Positions 1 to 40,119 of a stretch of 64,000 nt of DNA are shown here, one piece after another. A model generated the notes under the pieces. The model did not search any database, had not been told where the DNA came from, and saw only the letters and a program-made list of their open reading frames with translations. Position 1 is the first letter of the stretch. Each line of letters begins with the position of its first letter. Source of the stretch: Amoebidium appalachense (lineage: Eukaryota; Ichthyosporea); the NCBI GenBank assembly GCA_963693365.1, contig CAVNZM010000011.1, positions 744,001 through 808,000 of the forward strand, given 5' to 3'. Made by a program: the position numbers and the translations under genes.

Positions 1-99
1 CCACCACCCCCCAGACACACACGCACACACACGCACGCACACACACACACACACACACACAGACACACAGCACCACAGCACGAAACAATCGGCATACAC

Positions 100-8406
<8,307 letters not shown>

Positions 8407-9067
8407 GTCACCAGAAAACACGAATGATCCCGTATGAATTTTGTTGTGACAGTGATAGTAGCATGCACTATGTATGTTGAGTGGAAACGATGTGTGATGT
8501 GCACTATGCGTATGGGTGTGTGCTATACAGAACTAGTGTAGTGGTCAATGTTGTCCATCCATAAACCATTGTATGCATGTAGACAATGTCGTAACTGCAT
8601 ACCATTGTACGAATGTTATTGTATTGTGACAAATGAAATCTGCACGAACGGTCAGGCCCTGTACTCTCTGTACTATGACATTATCAAATGTGCGGACATG
8701 CCACTGGGTGGCCAGGTAAAAAAAATAGATTAAAAAAACCACCAAGCTTGATGGACATGTGTGGATGACACACTGTATGTATTGCTCTTTAGAAATTAAT
8801 TGCCACCTTAATATCCACCCCCCCCCCCCCCCCCCAACAACAAAAAAAAAATCATGCACACCCTTCCTGCCACGTGGGTATGATTTGCATTCCACAGGTG
8901 TGCAGGAAACTGGACAGTAGGGTGACAAAGGCCACACATGGCCATGGCAGGCCAGGTGGGGCATACCTGCATGTGCACACTTACACTGAATGCATATGTG
9001 TCTGTCATAGTACGGTCGCGTGCACGTGAACCTGCCAATATATATGTCGGCAATGCCCAGAAACCAC

Positions 9068-9119
<52 letters not shown>

Positions 9120-9790
9120 ACCACCACCACCACCACCACCACCACCACCACCACCACCACCACCACCACCGTGACCACCATGCACCCACCCAAACGCACG
9201 CACACGCACATATGTACAGGCACAAAGACACATGTCACGCACACGCTAAACACACACAGCCAGATCCGTCTAAAGTTGCCCATATGGCCTGCAGCTGCTA
9301 TGATACACGGATTCGTGGCGAGCAAAGATCGATCTGGACCGTCTGATATGTGCATATAACACAGCGTGCACGTGGTCAGTCAAGAGTCCAGCCGCGCCGG
9401 TGCTACCCTCCATTGCAATCAGTTGGCGCCGATAATCATGTGCGCACGCATGCTGCAACGTGTCCACACGTACAGACGACAAAAGTGCTCATTGGCCCTG
9501 TCCAACTTGCCACATAGAATCATAGGTGGGTCGGGATCGGTCGAACTTTCAACAAGCCAGACACAGGCCTGAATAAAATCAACAGGCAGTCGATATGCTA
9601 CGTATACACCGTTATCTATCACAGATGGACTGAGCCTCGTCGCTTTATTTGTGAATCCAGCTACTGTAACAACTCCAGCAACACCCATAAAGATACTACT
9701 TCTGTCCCATTTGACATAGGTTTATACGATTTATTCCCCTCCCACATAACCAAGGTCTATCTTACATTTTTCAAGTTACGCAGAAAGGCT
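8407..9790. other. Spacer between convergent RPC1 and intersectin genes; no gene seen
   Basis: No conserved coding segment is visible on either strand. It holds a poly-C run (about 9071-9119) followed by a CCA trinucleotide array (9119-9170). Reading frames over these are Pro-rich or Trp/Gly-rich translations of the repeats. The 3' untranslated ends of both flanking genes should lie here. Confidence 0.6.
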
Positions 9791-9791
9791 A

Positions 9792-9797
9792 TTTATT
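9792..9797 (-). terminator. Candidate polyadenylation signal of intersectin
   Basis: AATAAA on the minus strand, about 225 bases past the intersectin stop codon. Other AATAAA matches on the same strand lie at 9730-9735 and 9644-9649, so the site used is uncertain. Confidence 0.45.
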
Positions 9798-10021
9798 ATT
9801 GATACACAACACTATCTGAGACCTGCCTCATACACAACACCAAAAAACTCACAAACATGAGCACACACCTATTGCTATCAATACATGACCCATCAGAGCC
9901 GTGCCACAATGCGCATGTGCAGGAAAAAAACAAGCACACACCTATCACTTCCAACTGTAACAGCTACACCTAACTCCTCCACACCACCACGCCATGCATG
10001 CAAGCAAAACCACCCAACTGC

Positions 10022-30618
<20,597 letters not shown>

Positions 30619-30764
30619 CTTGGAGACTCTGGTGGCTAACTATCAAGTTATCAAGTCTCTTGGCCCCTTGAAAAACAAAGAGAGAGTAAGGGAGAATCCC
30701 ACTATGAAGTGGAACTGGGTATCAGAAGCGACGTACGGCTAATAGATAGCTGACTTCATAAGTG

Positions 30765-30802
<38 letters not shown>

Positions 30803-31063
30803 AAGGAAAAAAAGGGGCTATCGGGCCTGTGTATGCTTACGTAAGAAATTCCAATGAGTGCGGGCATTGCCAATCAGCAATGCAGATCTCGTGTTCTAAC
30901 GTGATTGGTTACCCTGGAGAGCCAGAGTACCCGATATGGTAGACATGAGTCTAAAAAAGGTTCGTGTCAGATCCGGAAAAGCATTTGTAAGATCCGGAAT
31001 ATCCTACAGCCAATCATTGACAGGTCCGTTTAACCTTATTTCCCACAAGCAGCCAATTGCATG

Positions 31064-31071
31064 TTCCCGAA
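31064..31071 (+). promoter_or_regulatory. Candidate heat-shock element
   Basis: TTCCCGAA gives the inverted pair TTC-nn-GAA recognised by heat-shock factor. It lies 25 bases before the HSP20 TATA box. A third unit (TGC in place of TTC) is imperfect, so the site is weak on its own. Confidence 0.45.
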
Positions 31072-31096
31072 AATGCAAATTGACAGCCTCCGCGGG

Positions 31097-31104
31097 TATA
31101 TAAA
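31097..31104 (+). promoter_or_regulatory. TATA box of HSP20
   Basis: TATATAAA lies 119 bases before the HSP20 ATG. Transcription would be expected to start about 25-30 bases downstream, giving an A-rich leader of roughly 95 bases. Confidence 0.7.
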
Positions 31105-31222
31105 GGAGACGTCTCCAGTCAGTCCACATCAGTTTTTTCAGTCAAACAAAACTGCAAGAAACAAAGCGCCAGAAGTCTTGATCTCTTTCTCTCTACGCCT
31201 GTCAAACTTACTTTCACTCAAG

Positions 31223-31705
31223 ATGGCACTTCAGCTGTTCGGCGATATATTTGGCGAGGACCCCTTCGTCCCAGGCTTTGGCTTCAACGACCCCTTCTTC
31301 CGCACGGGTGCAGTTGAGCGTCCACGCCGCCACCCAGGCACCCTGCAGGTGGCCACGGAGGGGCAGTTCTGGAGCCCCCGCTGTGACGTGCGCGAACTGG
31401 GCGACAAGTACGACATTGTGATGGAGCTGCCCGGGGTATCCAAGGAGAACATCGACATCAACCTCAAGGACAACATGCTGACGCTCAAGGCCGAGATGCG
31501 CCACGAGGAGACCAAGGAGGGCGAGCAGTACCACCGCAGGGAGCGTCGGTTTGGCACCTACCAGCGCCAGTTCATGGTGCCGGACACGGTCAAGGCTGAA
31601 GACATCAAGGCGCGCTACGAGAACGGCCTGCTGCATGTGGAGATGCCCAAACCTGCCCCCCCTGCTGAGGCCGTCACCCAGCCGGCAAAGATTGCCATTC
31701 AGTGA
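31223..31705 (+). CDS. Small heat-shock protein (HSP20 / alpha-crystallin family)
   Basis: Intronless, 160 residues, about the usual length for this family. It is an ATP-independent chaperone that binds unfolding proteins as large oligomers. A short N-terminal arm (LFGDIFGEDPF) is followed from about residue 50 by the alpha-crystallin domain: WSPRCDVRELGDKYDIVMEL, then ELPGVSKENIDINLKDN, then ENGLLHVEMPK. The tail ends KIAIQ, which contains the I-x-I anchor for oligomer assembly. ATG 31223 was chosen because it follows the TATA box and a leader; the frame is open further upstream to 31061, but that would place the start before the TATA box. Lack of introns is common for heat-induced genes. 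No targeting signal is seen, so a cytosolic site is likely. Confidence 0.93.
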   Translation: MALQLFGDIFGEDPFVPGFGFNDPFFRTGAVERPRRHPGTLQVATEGQFWSPRCDVRELGDKYDIVMELPGVSKENIDINLKDNMLTLKAEMRHEETKEGEQYHRRERRFGTYQRQFMVPDTVKAEDIKARYENGLLHVEMPKPAPPAEAVTQPAKIAIQ

Positions 31706-31943
31706 GCGCGACTTGTGTCTGGTAGGGGATGTGGATGGGTCATTCTTAAATCGTGGGGTGAGCGGGTGATGCGTATATAGGTTGACAGGTAGACTAGGGT
31801 TGTTTTTGGAGAGTCGGGAAAAGTAGGACAGAAAAGCTTTTTGTATGATATTGTATGATTGTAGGTGCTCTTGATGTGGATACGGTGGTGCTGGAAAATT
31901 TGAGACGCTTTGGTGGCATCCCGGTGGTGTCATATTGTACATA

Positions 31944-31949
31944 AATAAA
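31944..31949 (+). terminator. Polyadenylation signal of HSP20
   Basis: AATAAA lies about 240 bases past the HSP20 stop codon. Confidence 0.65.
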
Positions 31950-31969
31950 GGTCTTGAAAAATTGAAATA

Positions 31970-32558
31970 TGTGCATCATTGTTCACGGTGTCGTTGCAGG
32001 AAAACAGAATCGAACCTGTAGGGCTGGGGACAGGTCAGGATTTGCACGCGCACGCACACGCGCACGCGCACGCGCATGCGCACACGCATGCACACAACCA
32101 CGAGCACGCGCACAACCACACGCACACGCACACACGCACAACCACACGCACACACGCACAACCGCACGCACACACGCACAACCACAAGCACACACGCATA
32201 CGCACACGCACGAACAAGCACACGCACAGGCACACACACACACACACACACAATCACACGCACACACGCACACGCACACACACACTCACACCTCTTTCCA
32301 CACATTCCACATCTGCACCCAGGCTCACCCTTCCTCAACGTTGTGCACGTAACGTGATGATTATCGATTCGGAATGTTACACATCAGTATTCGGCCTGCC
32401 AGCTGGTTCAACTTTTGCCCAGTCGTTGAGTACTCACTAGTACTGCAGTACCACGCTTTGCCGCGATGAAACACTCTCAGTATTGGCCCCTCCTCCTTCC
32501 CCCCCTCCTCCCTCCTCCAAGCCCCCTTCCCTCCCCCCCCTTCCCCCCCCTCTCCCCC

Positions 32559-32613
<55 letters not shown>

Positions 32614-32923
32614 GGGGCCGTTGACAACCCAACCCATTGCCACCACTATCGTTCACAACATGGCATTGCGACCACTATCAATTCTCACCGGTTTCCCGTC
32701 TATCACGTCACCTTTTTGTGAGCTTAACACTAAATAACACTTACATCACCTAATTCAGTCTGTTGACGAATATCTACGGTATTCGATATTCACATTTAGA
32801 CAGAGAGGGGGGGGGGGGGGGGGGGGGGAGGGGGGGGGGGGAGTGTGTGTGTGTGCTTGTGTGTGTGCGTGCGCGCGCGCATGTGTTGGTGTGTGTGTCC
32901 AACCCCCGCCCCTCCCTTTTTTT

Positions 32924-32958
<35 letters not shown>

Positions 32959-33220
32959 GAAGGGCACTTTTGGCAACTTCTTTCAAGTTCGAACGCCTCT
33001 AGCCCAACACCCATGCATCAAGCAGGGTTTAGTAGCATACAACACCCATGCACACCAAATGCCTAAACTCAAAATTGTTGAGTCACCTGATTACTACTGT
33101 TGTGCATCGACTGTTTGCGCAAACAAAAATCACCAACCCCTAACCTAAAAAAGAAAAAGTTTATGATTTTATGCTAAGGAATAAATACAATAAGATGGGA
33201 TCCATTCGCACCAAACAACT
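31970..33220. other. Spacer with CA-rich and poly-C/poly-G tracts; no gene seen
   Basis: A CA/CG-rich simple repeat (32040-32290), poly-C with CA (32520-32612) and poly-G runs (32808-32842, 32926-32957) fill most of it. No conserved coding segment is visible. Confidence 0.6.
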
Positions 33221-33869
33221 AGATTACGCCTGGGCCAGTGTATCATCCGACCTGCCCAACAGCCCCAAACTCGACGCCTTCTGCATAACCACTTGTGATT
33301 GGTTCTTGCCTGCATCCGCCATTCCCACAATCATCCCAGAACCGTCCGGATTGGTCTCAGCCTTTCCTGTGCCGTCACTCTCCATAGTGTACACGATGCA
33401 CTGACCAATCATAGACTCGGAATCTCTTGTGCGCCTGCCCCCCATGCGCAAAGTCATGTTTATTGTTGCGGTTGTTTTGGCGTCGGGTGTGTTTGCCGGG
33501 CGACTAGCAATATCACCTGGTCTTGTCTGATCGGTCCAAGAGCTGAATCTGTGTAGCGTCCTAAATCCAAATGTGCATAGGACTTTAATAACGAAGAGTA
33601 TTGCAATGGCCAAAAACAGGGAAAGGTATTTGGCGGCACATGCGAATCGATAGCGCGATTGGGCGGTTGAAAAGTTGCTCAGAAGAGGACCGGCCACAAC
33701 CAGGACGACTGCAAGGTTGTAGACCGTGGCCACCATGAATTTGCCTTTAGCGGGCACAAAGTAGGGGAGTGGAGGGAGGGGGGAGGGGGGAGGGGGGAGG
33801 AGTGGGGGGGGGGGAGAAGGGAGTAGTTACCGGGAGGGGGTGCCTCGAGGGGGCGCGAGGGGGTGAAGG

Positions 33870-33937
<68 letters not shown>

Positions 33938-33993
33938 TGTGTGCGTGCGTGCGTGCGTGCGTGCGTGTGTGCGTGCGTGTGTGCGTGTGTGCG

Positions 33994-34039
<46 letters not shown>

Positions 34040-34110
34040 GAGGGGGGGGGGGGAGGAAGGGAGGGGGGGGGGGGGTAATATAGAAGGGGGGGGGGGGGGA
34101 GGGGGGGAGG
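33870..34110. repeat. (GTGC)n / (GT)n array and poly-G
   Basis: Tetranucleotide GTGC repeats pass into GT repeats and then poly-G runs. All lie in the intron between the last two receptor exons. Confidence 0.85.
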
Positions 34111-34135
34111 GAGGACGAGGAGAAGGTAATTCAGG

Positions 34136-34434
34136 TCAGTACTGCAACAGACAAGTACGAGGCAATGCAAAAAGACAAGTACGAGGTAGTGCAGACAGAC
34201 CAGTACGAGGGAGTGCAGACAGACGAGTACGAGGTACTGAAAACAGACAAGTATGAGGTAGTGCAGACAGACCAATATAAGGTAGTGCAGACAGACAAGT
34301 GCGAGGTAGTGCAGACAGACAAGTATAAGATAGTGCAGACAGACAATTACGAGGTATTGCAGACAGACAAGTGCGAGGTAAAATGCAAACAGACAAGTAC
34401 GAGGTATTGCAGACAGACAAGCACGAGGAGAGGA
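34136..34434. repeat. 24-bp tandem repeat, about twelve units
   Basis: The unit is built on GACAAGTACGAGGTAGTGCA plus GACA, with scattered substitutions. On the minus strand it reads as Ser-Val-Cys-Thr repeats, which are not a gene. Confidence 0.85.
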
Positions 34435-36236
34435 AAGGAGGGCTGAGGTTGTTGAAGGCACCAACATCGTGGAATGAGGAATTTGGGTCCGAAAGCCACG
34501 AAAAAAAGGTGGATAGGATGGGATGATATATCCAGAGCGCAATACTGATGTAAGAATGGAGGGATGTTGAGGGAGGGAGGGAAAAAGGCTGGGGAGCGTA
34601 GGGGGAGGGGGGGATGAAAAAGATAGGAGATTACTGTGATTAGCAATACATAGTAGCGCTCTAGCAGTGTGGGGTCGTATTTGCTAGTATCTGCCGGCAG
34701 GGCTCCCCGGGAGGGAGGGAGGGAGGGAGCGAGGGGTGGGGTGGGGGGGGGGGATAGTTGTATGTACCTTCCTGGTACTCGCTGGGGACACTCCAGATGG
34801 CAATACTCAGCAGGCAGCAGGCAAGCACTAGCAGCGCCATGCAGCCACACAGCGTCTAATAGGCTACGCCCGTTGGGAGCACGTGACCTGTGACCCCCAC
34901 GGTGTACACCATAGACCCAGCACCAGACCCCCCCACTATTGGAAATTCGTGTTGTTTTTCGGCTATTTGGACACCTTCCGTCGCAATGAAAACTGCAAGG
35001 AGAATTCCGACGAAAATTACGAGCACCGGAAGGTATATGGAGAGCCTTTGGTCGTTTAGGTAGTTTCCGATGTTTTTGACGTTTCGGGCGCGGAAACACA
35101 TATAAATGCGAAGAAGTTTCACGATCAAAGATCCGAAAAGTATGGCAAATCCGATGAAAAATAGCGCGACCTCCGCCTGCACACGCACCGAGTCTGGGGG
35201 GCCGGGGAAGACACATAGGGCAACGAACATTAAGGTGGCACCCAGTAGGATGGTGTGTAGGAAGAGTGGAGAGGCGCTGCGGATAGGTTTGCGCCCTTAA
35301 ACACGGCAACAATCAGGGCTAGAGTGATGCACACGGCACACCCAATGGCACTCATTGCGTACGCAACGTAGGCCTCACTTGATTGGCTCCCTACATGTCC
35401 ACATTCAAAGAAAAGCGTCTCGGGCAGGGGTGTGCTGTCGTTACGGCAGGAAAGATTCGTTGTATTTCCGCCATGAAAATGTCGCTGAAAACTGCCCGGT
35501 TTTCTCGTCGCATTTACTTGTGCTAAATACCAAATCCCGTGGATATGTGCAGACCTGCAGGAATGCTTAATCATGACTTTGCACCCGAGACTGGCCGCTT
35601 CTTTGAGTGTTGCATTTTTAACGGACAGGGCAAGAAGAAAATGCCTCAGGGTCTTGAAATTTCTAAATGCTGCTATTCCCTTGGGGGTCCCATATGGATA
35701 TCCGATTGGGATTGCGTTCTCGACCGCAGTGGCGCTAAATTGCGAGCGGGGGTTTTTACTCCAAGGCCAAGTTTCAATTTCTTCTGCGCCGTCATAGGGT
35801 GGGAAGAAAATCCATTGTGTCGTTTATGCCAGGAATAAACCCCCGCTTGTAGGAAACCATCTGGAAAATCATATCCCACGAAAGCGACAAATTTCGTGTA
35901 CCAGACGTGGCAACCAGACCGTACCCAAAAAGCGCTGGTATAGTGTTTGGGGGGACCCCGATTGAAATTTCAGGATGCTTTGGTGCAGCTGTGCGCTTGA
36001 ACTCAAAGTTGCGCCAGAGAGAATTTTTTGCGAGTCGGTTTCTGTGGGATCTATGATGTGGTCGTAGTGGCGGAATGGGGCGGTGGGTGGGAATGGGATA
36101 TTTGGATATCGGGTGTTCCAATTTTCGAAAGTCGGGTCCTGGGCCGGATATAAGTTGGGGTCCATAAGACCCTCTTGCAGCAGCGGCAGGAGTGTCTCGT
36201 GTGTGGGTGTTTGGTTGGTGGGTCGGTTAGGGAGTG

Positions 36237-36298
36237 CTAGGGGTGGGATTAAACCGGGAGAGAGAGGGTGGGGGGTTGGGGGGTGCATGTGTGTTTGC

Positions 36299-36361
<63 letters not shown>

Positions 36362-36865
36362 TTATATGGATGATGATAGCAGAGACAGTTCTATGCAAAT
36401 ATGTTCCCCCCCCCTCCGGGGGGGGGGGGGGGGGTGGGGAAGGGGGGAGAGGGAGGGAGGGGGAGAGGGGGCGGGTATGGGGGGGGGGGAGGGAGGGGGG
36501 GGGGGGGGGAGGGTCGATGTTTTTGATTTGTTGCCAGGGTAGGATAGAGGGGGGACTTAAGGAGATATGTCCCAAGGCCAGGCAGCAACAAGAGTAGCAG
36601 GTGAGTTGGTGTTAGAGAGGGAAGAGGTTGGAGGGGGAATGGGGAAGATTGAGGATTGAGGGGGAGGGGTGGGAGGAGCCCCCCCCCCCTCCCCCCCCCT
36701 CTCCCCCTCCCCACCCCCCGGGGGGGGGGGAGGGGGGAGGGGGGGGGGAGGGGGGAGGGGGGGGGAGAAGGGGAGGGGGAGAAGCGGGCTCCGGGGAAGG
36801 GGGGAAAGGGGAGGGGAGTGTTTATGATTGGGGGGAAGGGGGGGGGGGGGGGGGAGGAGGGGTAC
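36237..36865. repeat. Poly-G and G/A-rich low-complexity block
   Basis: Poly-G runs (36313-36360 and several up to 36855) with short C runs. No exon is supported. It separates the receptor block from the coding-looking segment at 36866. Confidence 0.7.
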
Positions 36866-37151
36866 CTCGACTGCAGCCATAAATTCTTCATCGTAGAGAT
36901 TGCACTCGTAATCGGAGTAATTGTCCGTGTCGGAGCGCTGGAACATGTTGTCGGCAATCATCTGCGTGAACAGCAGCTCATTGTCGTACCCGGGCTCAAA
37001 CAGAAATCCGGACTGGCCCGATTGGTCGGAAATATTGCACATGGCATCTAGGAATGTGTCCCAGTCCCAGCTCATTTTGTCGATTTCAGAACGGAAGTCT
37101 TCGATCGTGGTGGGCATCGGGGGTGTAAGGGTCTCAAATTCCGAAAATGTT
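36866..37151 (-). CDS. Unassigned exon, acidic, possibly part of the receptor gene
   Basis: A 286-base open segment with clean borders: acceptor GTACAG before A-ACA-TTT-TCG, and donor GTCGAG|GTACCC. The peptide is acidic and aromatic (MSWDWDTFLDAMCNISDQSG, then DTDNYSDYECNLYDEEFMAA) and looks like a real protein, but I do not recognise it. Its end phase does not fit the obvious acceptor near 36236, so an exon may be missing. It may belong to the extracellular region of the receptor downstream or to a separate gene. Confidence 0.5.
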
Positions 37152-37596
37152 CTGTACGGGTAGGGATTTGTGAATATGTGGTTTGGTGGTGGTAAGAAAG
37201 GAAGGAAGGGGGTTAGCGGTGGTGGTGGTGGTTACGGGGGGTAGGAGGAGGGCGGGGGTCAGGGAGGAGCAAAAGGAAGGTGTGTGTGTAGGAGGGGGGG
37301 GGGGTTCGTCGCGAATTGAGGGACGTTTCTTATTGGGTTAAGACCAGCTAGTGGGGGAACAGAGCTGTTCGTGATGGTAGAGAGTAAAACATGGTTGGTG
37401 GTGTGGTGGGTGGATTTGACGGTGGTGGAGAAGGGGTGGCGCGGGGGGGGGGGGGGGGGGGGGGGGGGGGCGTCTTTGTGTGCCAAGCACACTCTGTGTG
37501 CTGAACCTACCCATGTATGCCGAATACTTTAACGCAATCATGGTTTTTCATGTGGAGGGAAACGCGGAGGGGGGTGGGGGGTGGGTGAGGGGGGGG

Positions 37597-37646
<50 letters not shown>

Positions 37647-38204
37647 AGCACAGGCAGTGGTTAAAAAAGAACCCGAAAACTGTTGGAAATGGACGCTTAA
37701 GGGGTTACTAATGGGGAGTATGTTGGAGAGGGTGTGTTCCAAATGAGTTTGAGGGGGGAAGAAGGGGGGAGGGGGCCCGGGGAGGGGGTGGTGGGGTGGG
37801 GTGGGGTTGGGGGGGAGGGGGGGGGGGGGCTACGATAAGAAGTTGTGGCACAAAAAATGCAAGCTGAGCTCCTGTACACTGAAACATGCCGTGTTGAATC
37901 GCACGCCCATGTGCACGTGCACGCACCAGACACCCATAGATCCCTTAAACACAACTCAAACACCGTGGCACCTACACGCCCACACCCACACATCTCCTTC
38001 TCCCCTCCCCCCCCCCCCCCCCCCCCCCCCCCCCGCCCCTCCCGGCCCTTCTCGCCTTTCCTGCTCCTCCCCCCACCCCACCCCCCCACACACACACAAG
38101 CACACACACGTAAAAGTTATCCCACCACCCCTAAATGCACGCACATACACACACTTACAACCACATGCACACAAAGAAGACACGCACAAAACAAACACAC
38201 ACAC

Positions 38205-38415
38205 GCCTGTTCTTGTAGACCTTAACCTGTGCCCCTGCAGCCAGAGGCACAGCCGCCCACGTGTCCATATCGACCCTCATACTGTCGGCCACATATGCAT
38301 TAACCTTTTTCTCAACCAACTTCTGTATCGCTATATCGGGTTGAACTCCATCTTCAATCGCTTGCCTTATATGGCGCCTCATTTTCCCATGATGTCTTCT
38401 ATCATTTTCTTAGAA
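38205..38415 (-). CDS. Unassigned coding-looking segment
   Basis: Open minus-strand segment containing MRRHIRQAIEDGVQPDIAIQ, then KLVEKKVNAYVADSMRVDMD and WAAVPLAAG. A donor-like GTGTGT follows Tyr-Lys-Asn-Arg. ATG at 38380-38382 could be a start, since CCAAT, CACGTG and TGACGTC motifs lie just upstream (38430-38600). It could also be an internal exon with an acceptor at CTAAG near 38415. Not recognised. Confidence 0.4.
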
Positions 38416-38429
38416 ACGAGCGTGGGAAT

Positions 38430-38600
38430 GTCAGTGTGACACACGAGAATGACGTCGGGACGGTCCAGCCAATGGGAACCGAGCACGTGTGGTCACCTGA
38501 TGATAGAAGCTCGTCCAGATTTTCCCACGGAACATTCCAGAGCTCTAGGCAGATACGACATTGGGGATTGGCCGCTACTGCAGTGCAAACGAGCTCCTGT
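38430..38600 (-). promoter_or_regulatory. Promoter-like cluster of CCAAT, E-box and CRE motifs
   Basis: It holds GACGTC (38451), CCAATGG (38469), GCACGTGTGGTCACCTG (38483-38499) and ATTGGCC (38566). Such clustering suggests a start region for minus-strand transcription into the segment at 38382. Motif matches alone are weak evidence. Confidence 0.35.
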
Positions 38601-38884
38601 GGTTGGTTGAATGTCAGGCGATGATGGGGAATATGGAGAGGCATGCACGTAGAAAGTAACACGTTTAATGTCGTGTGGCTGTTACTAATGACACACCCTT
38701 TTAGCTAAAATAAATATCCCCCCCTCCCCTCCCCCCCCATCCACCCACCCACCCACTCACCCCCCATACCCTCCCCCTCCCCCTCCCCCCCCCCCCCCCC
38801 CCTCCCCCCCCTCCCCCCCACCTTCCCACTCCAAAAAACCACACGAAGGGGTCCGTGCACATCCTCACACAAACGCGTGCACAC

Positions 38885-38888
38885 GTGA

Positions 38889-38925
<37 letters not shown>

Positions 38926-38945
38926 GGAACTGCACATACACACAA

Positions 38946-39030
<85 letters not shown>

Positions 39031-39062
39031 CACACACACGCGCGCGCGCACACACAGACACG
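38885..39062. repeat. (CA)n and (GA)n simple repeats
   Basis: CA tracts (38895-38980) are followed by a GA array (38979-39028) and more CA. No gene. Confidence 0.85.
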
Positions 39063-39459
39063 CCCAGGCTGATCATGAAAACGATGAAACAACCCTAGAC
39101 ACACACAGGCACGTGCCCGTGTGGACGCAGCGCACACACGTGCAAACGTACCGGCATACACCTCCTTTCCCGTTCCCATGTCCGTGCAATTTTTGCACGT
39201 ACACGTATGATTTTAGGACATATCTGCACACACATTACATGCACATCTTCGTCTTTCAAAATTTTCACACCTCCGTCATCTAAAATGAAATGCCATGGTG
39301 ATGATACATATATTGCTGAGCAACCCCCCCCCCCCCCCCCCCCCCCCCCCCAGCCCCCTCCCCACTCCCCCCCCCTCTCGAGATTATTCGTGCATATGTT
39401 CTAGTTTGTGCTTCTTCATTTTTTTTTTTTTTTTTTTTTTTTTTTTGCACCACACCCAC

Positions 39460-39690
39460 CTGCATGGCCTTGACCACGACCCTTCTGAAATCCACGGCCC
39501 CAGGCCTCACAAAAGGACTCCATAGCACCGTGCGGTCTGGTGACTTTGCATCCATCTCACTGCCCGCCTGCCCCTGCGGAGTCACAACAAACCTCTCGAC
39601 AGGGGCAGTCTCTGTCCCCTTCCACCCCTCTACTCCCAAAATACTAGTTGCAGAGGAAAAATTCGCGCCACTTTCCAGGCCGTATACATT
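39460..39690 (-). CDS. Unassigned exon, extracellular-looking
   Basis: Open minus-strand segment with VERFVVTPQGQAGSEMDAKS and PFVRPGAVDFRRVVVKAMQ, ending in a good donor CAG|GTGGGT at 39460/39459. The left boundary is unclear. It lies upstream of, and on the same strand as, the receptor remnants, so it may be part of an extracellular domain. Not recognised. Confidence 0.4.
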
Positions 39691-39737
39691 TTTTCTTTTA
39701 TTTTATCCCGTTTGTTCCCGGAGGTACCCCTAGGGGT

Positions 39738-39895
39738 CCTCAGGGGGAACTACCGTCTTCCACCCAGCACCGACAGTACTCTAGCTAGGGTGCTACGATG
39801 CTAGTAGCTAAACTAACACACCTATAACAGTCCTAACTATATGTACACACTTTGCCCAAGGTATCACCCCAGCCACGCCGGTGGGTAAGGCCCGT
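39738..39895 (+). repeat. Dispersed repeat R2, copy 1
   Basis: It begins near CTACCGTCTTCCACCCAGCA and shows ordered similarity over about 150 bases to 61195-61352. Shared blocks include CTACCGTCTTCCAC-CAGCACCGA, GCTAGTAG, ACACAC(C)TA and CGCC/GCCAG..GGTAGG. The element class is unknown. Confidence 0.6.
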
Positions 39896-39899
39896 ATAC

Positions 39900-40112
39900 A
39901 CGTGGCATAGAATTCTCACAACATTCAATTTGGTAGGTGGTGCACAGGTAGTCGGCATACCGCATGTCTCGTCACTAGGCCGAATATCCCCAATGTTTTC
40001 GGCATTGTACTCGTTTGGCCTTGCAAGGGCAACGCCTGATGAGGCCAAGAGGCCACAACAAACAGTGAGGAAACAATGCCTACTACCGATTATAGCAGTT
40101 GGCCTAGACTGA
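39900..40112 (-). CDS. Possible signal-peptide exon of a secreted or membrane protein
   Basis: The minus strand encodes a hydrophobic stretch (HCFLTVCCGLLASSGVALA) followed by an acidic, Cys-containing segment (EYNAENIGDIRPSDETCG, then CAPPTKLNVVRILCHV). No ATG is in frame directly upstream, but TTCAG near 40105 could be an acceptor. The downstream side runs into repeat R2. It may be the start of the receptor whose remnants lie at 33224-39690. Confidence 0.35.
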
Positions 40113-40119
40113 AGTTAAT

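Larger units (their letters stand above)
30619..31222. promoter_or_regulatory. Divergent promoter region between intersectin and HSP20
   Basis: About 600 bases separate the two divergent start codons. The stretch holds an A run (30764-30800), CCAAT motifs (30851-30855, 30870-30874, around 31010 and 31052), and two exact copies of AGATCCGGAA at 30969-30978 and 30990-30999, 21 bases apart. The start sites themselves are not proven by sequence. Confidence 0.6.
33224..36236 (-). pseudogene. Class C (family 3) GPCR-like receptor with several frame lesions
   Basis: Segments in coding order: a long exon from about 36236 to about 34870 with the extracellular end and TM1-TM4; exon 34855-34768 with TM5; final exon 33744-33224 with TM6, TM7 and a Ser-rich tail. 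The donor GAAG|GTACAT joins in phase to GC-AAA-TTC, giving GKFMVATVYNLAVVLVVAG, a typical class C TM6. TM1 is near 35320-35360 and TM2 follows PIRSASPLFLHT. TM3 includes FGSLIVKLLRIYMCF and TM4 PVLVIFVGILLAVFI. The extracellular part has many N-x-S/T sites. Continuity needs single-base changes at a T run at 36024-36029 (plus strand), an A run at 35807-35810 and a C run at 35294-35296. A TAG lies in frame just before TM5 unless a very short intron is present. Hence either a decaying gene or unpolished sequence. The ligand-binding domain is not recognised. Confidence 0.6.

Noticed and set aside
30842-30855. AGAAATTCCA as a heat-shock element
   Set aside because: The GAA and TTC units are separated by one base instead of two.
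32040-32290. Coding region in the CA-rich stretch after HSP20
   Set aside because: All frames are dinucleotide translations (His/Thr or Cys/Val), with no conserved segment.
34131-34446. Ser-Val-Cys-Thr and Tyr-Glu-Val repeat proteins
   Set aside because: They are translations of a 24-bp tandem repeat inside a receptor intron.
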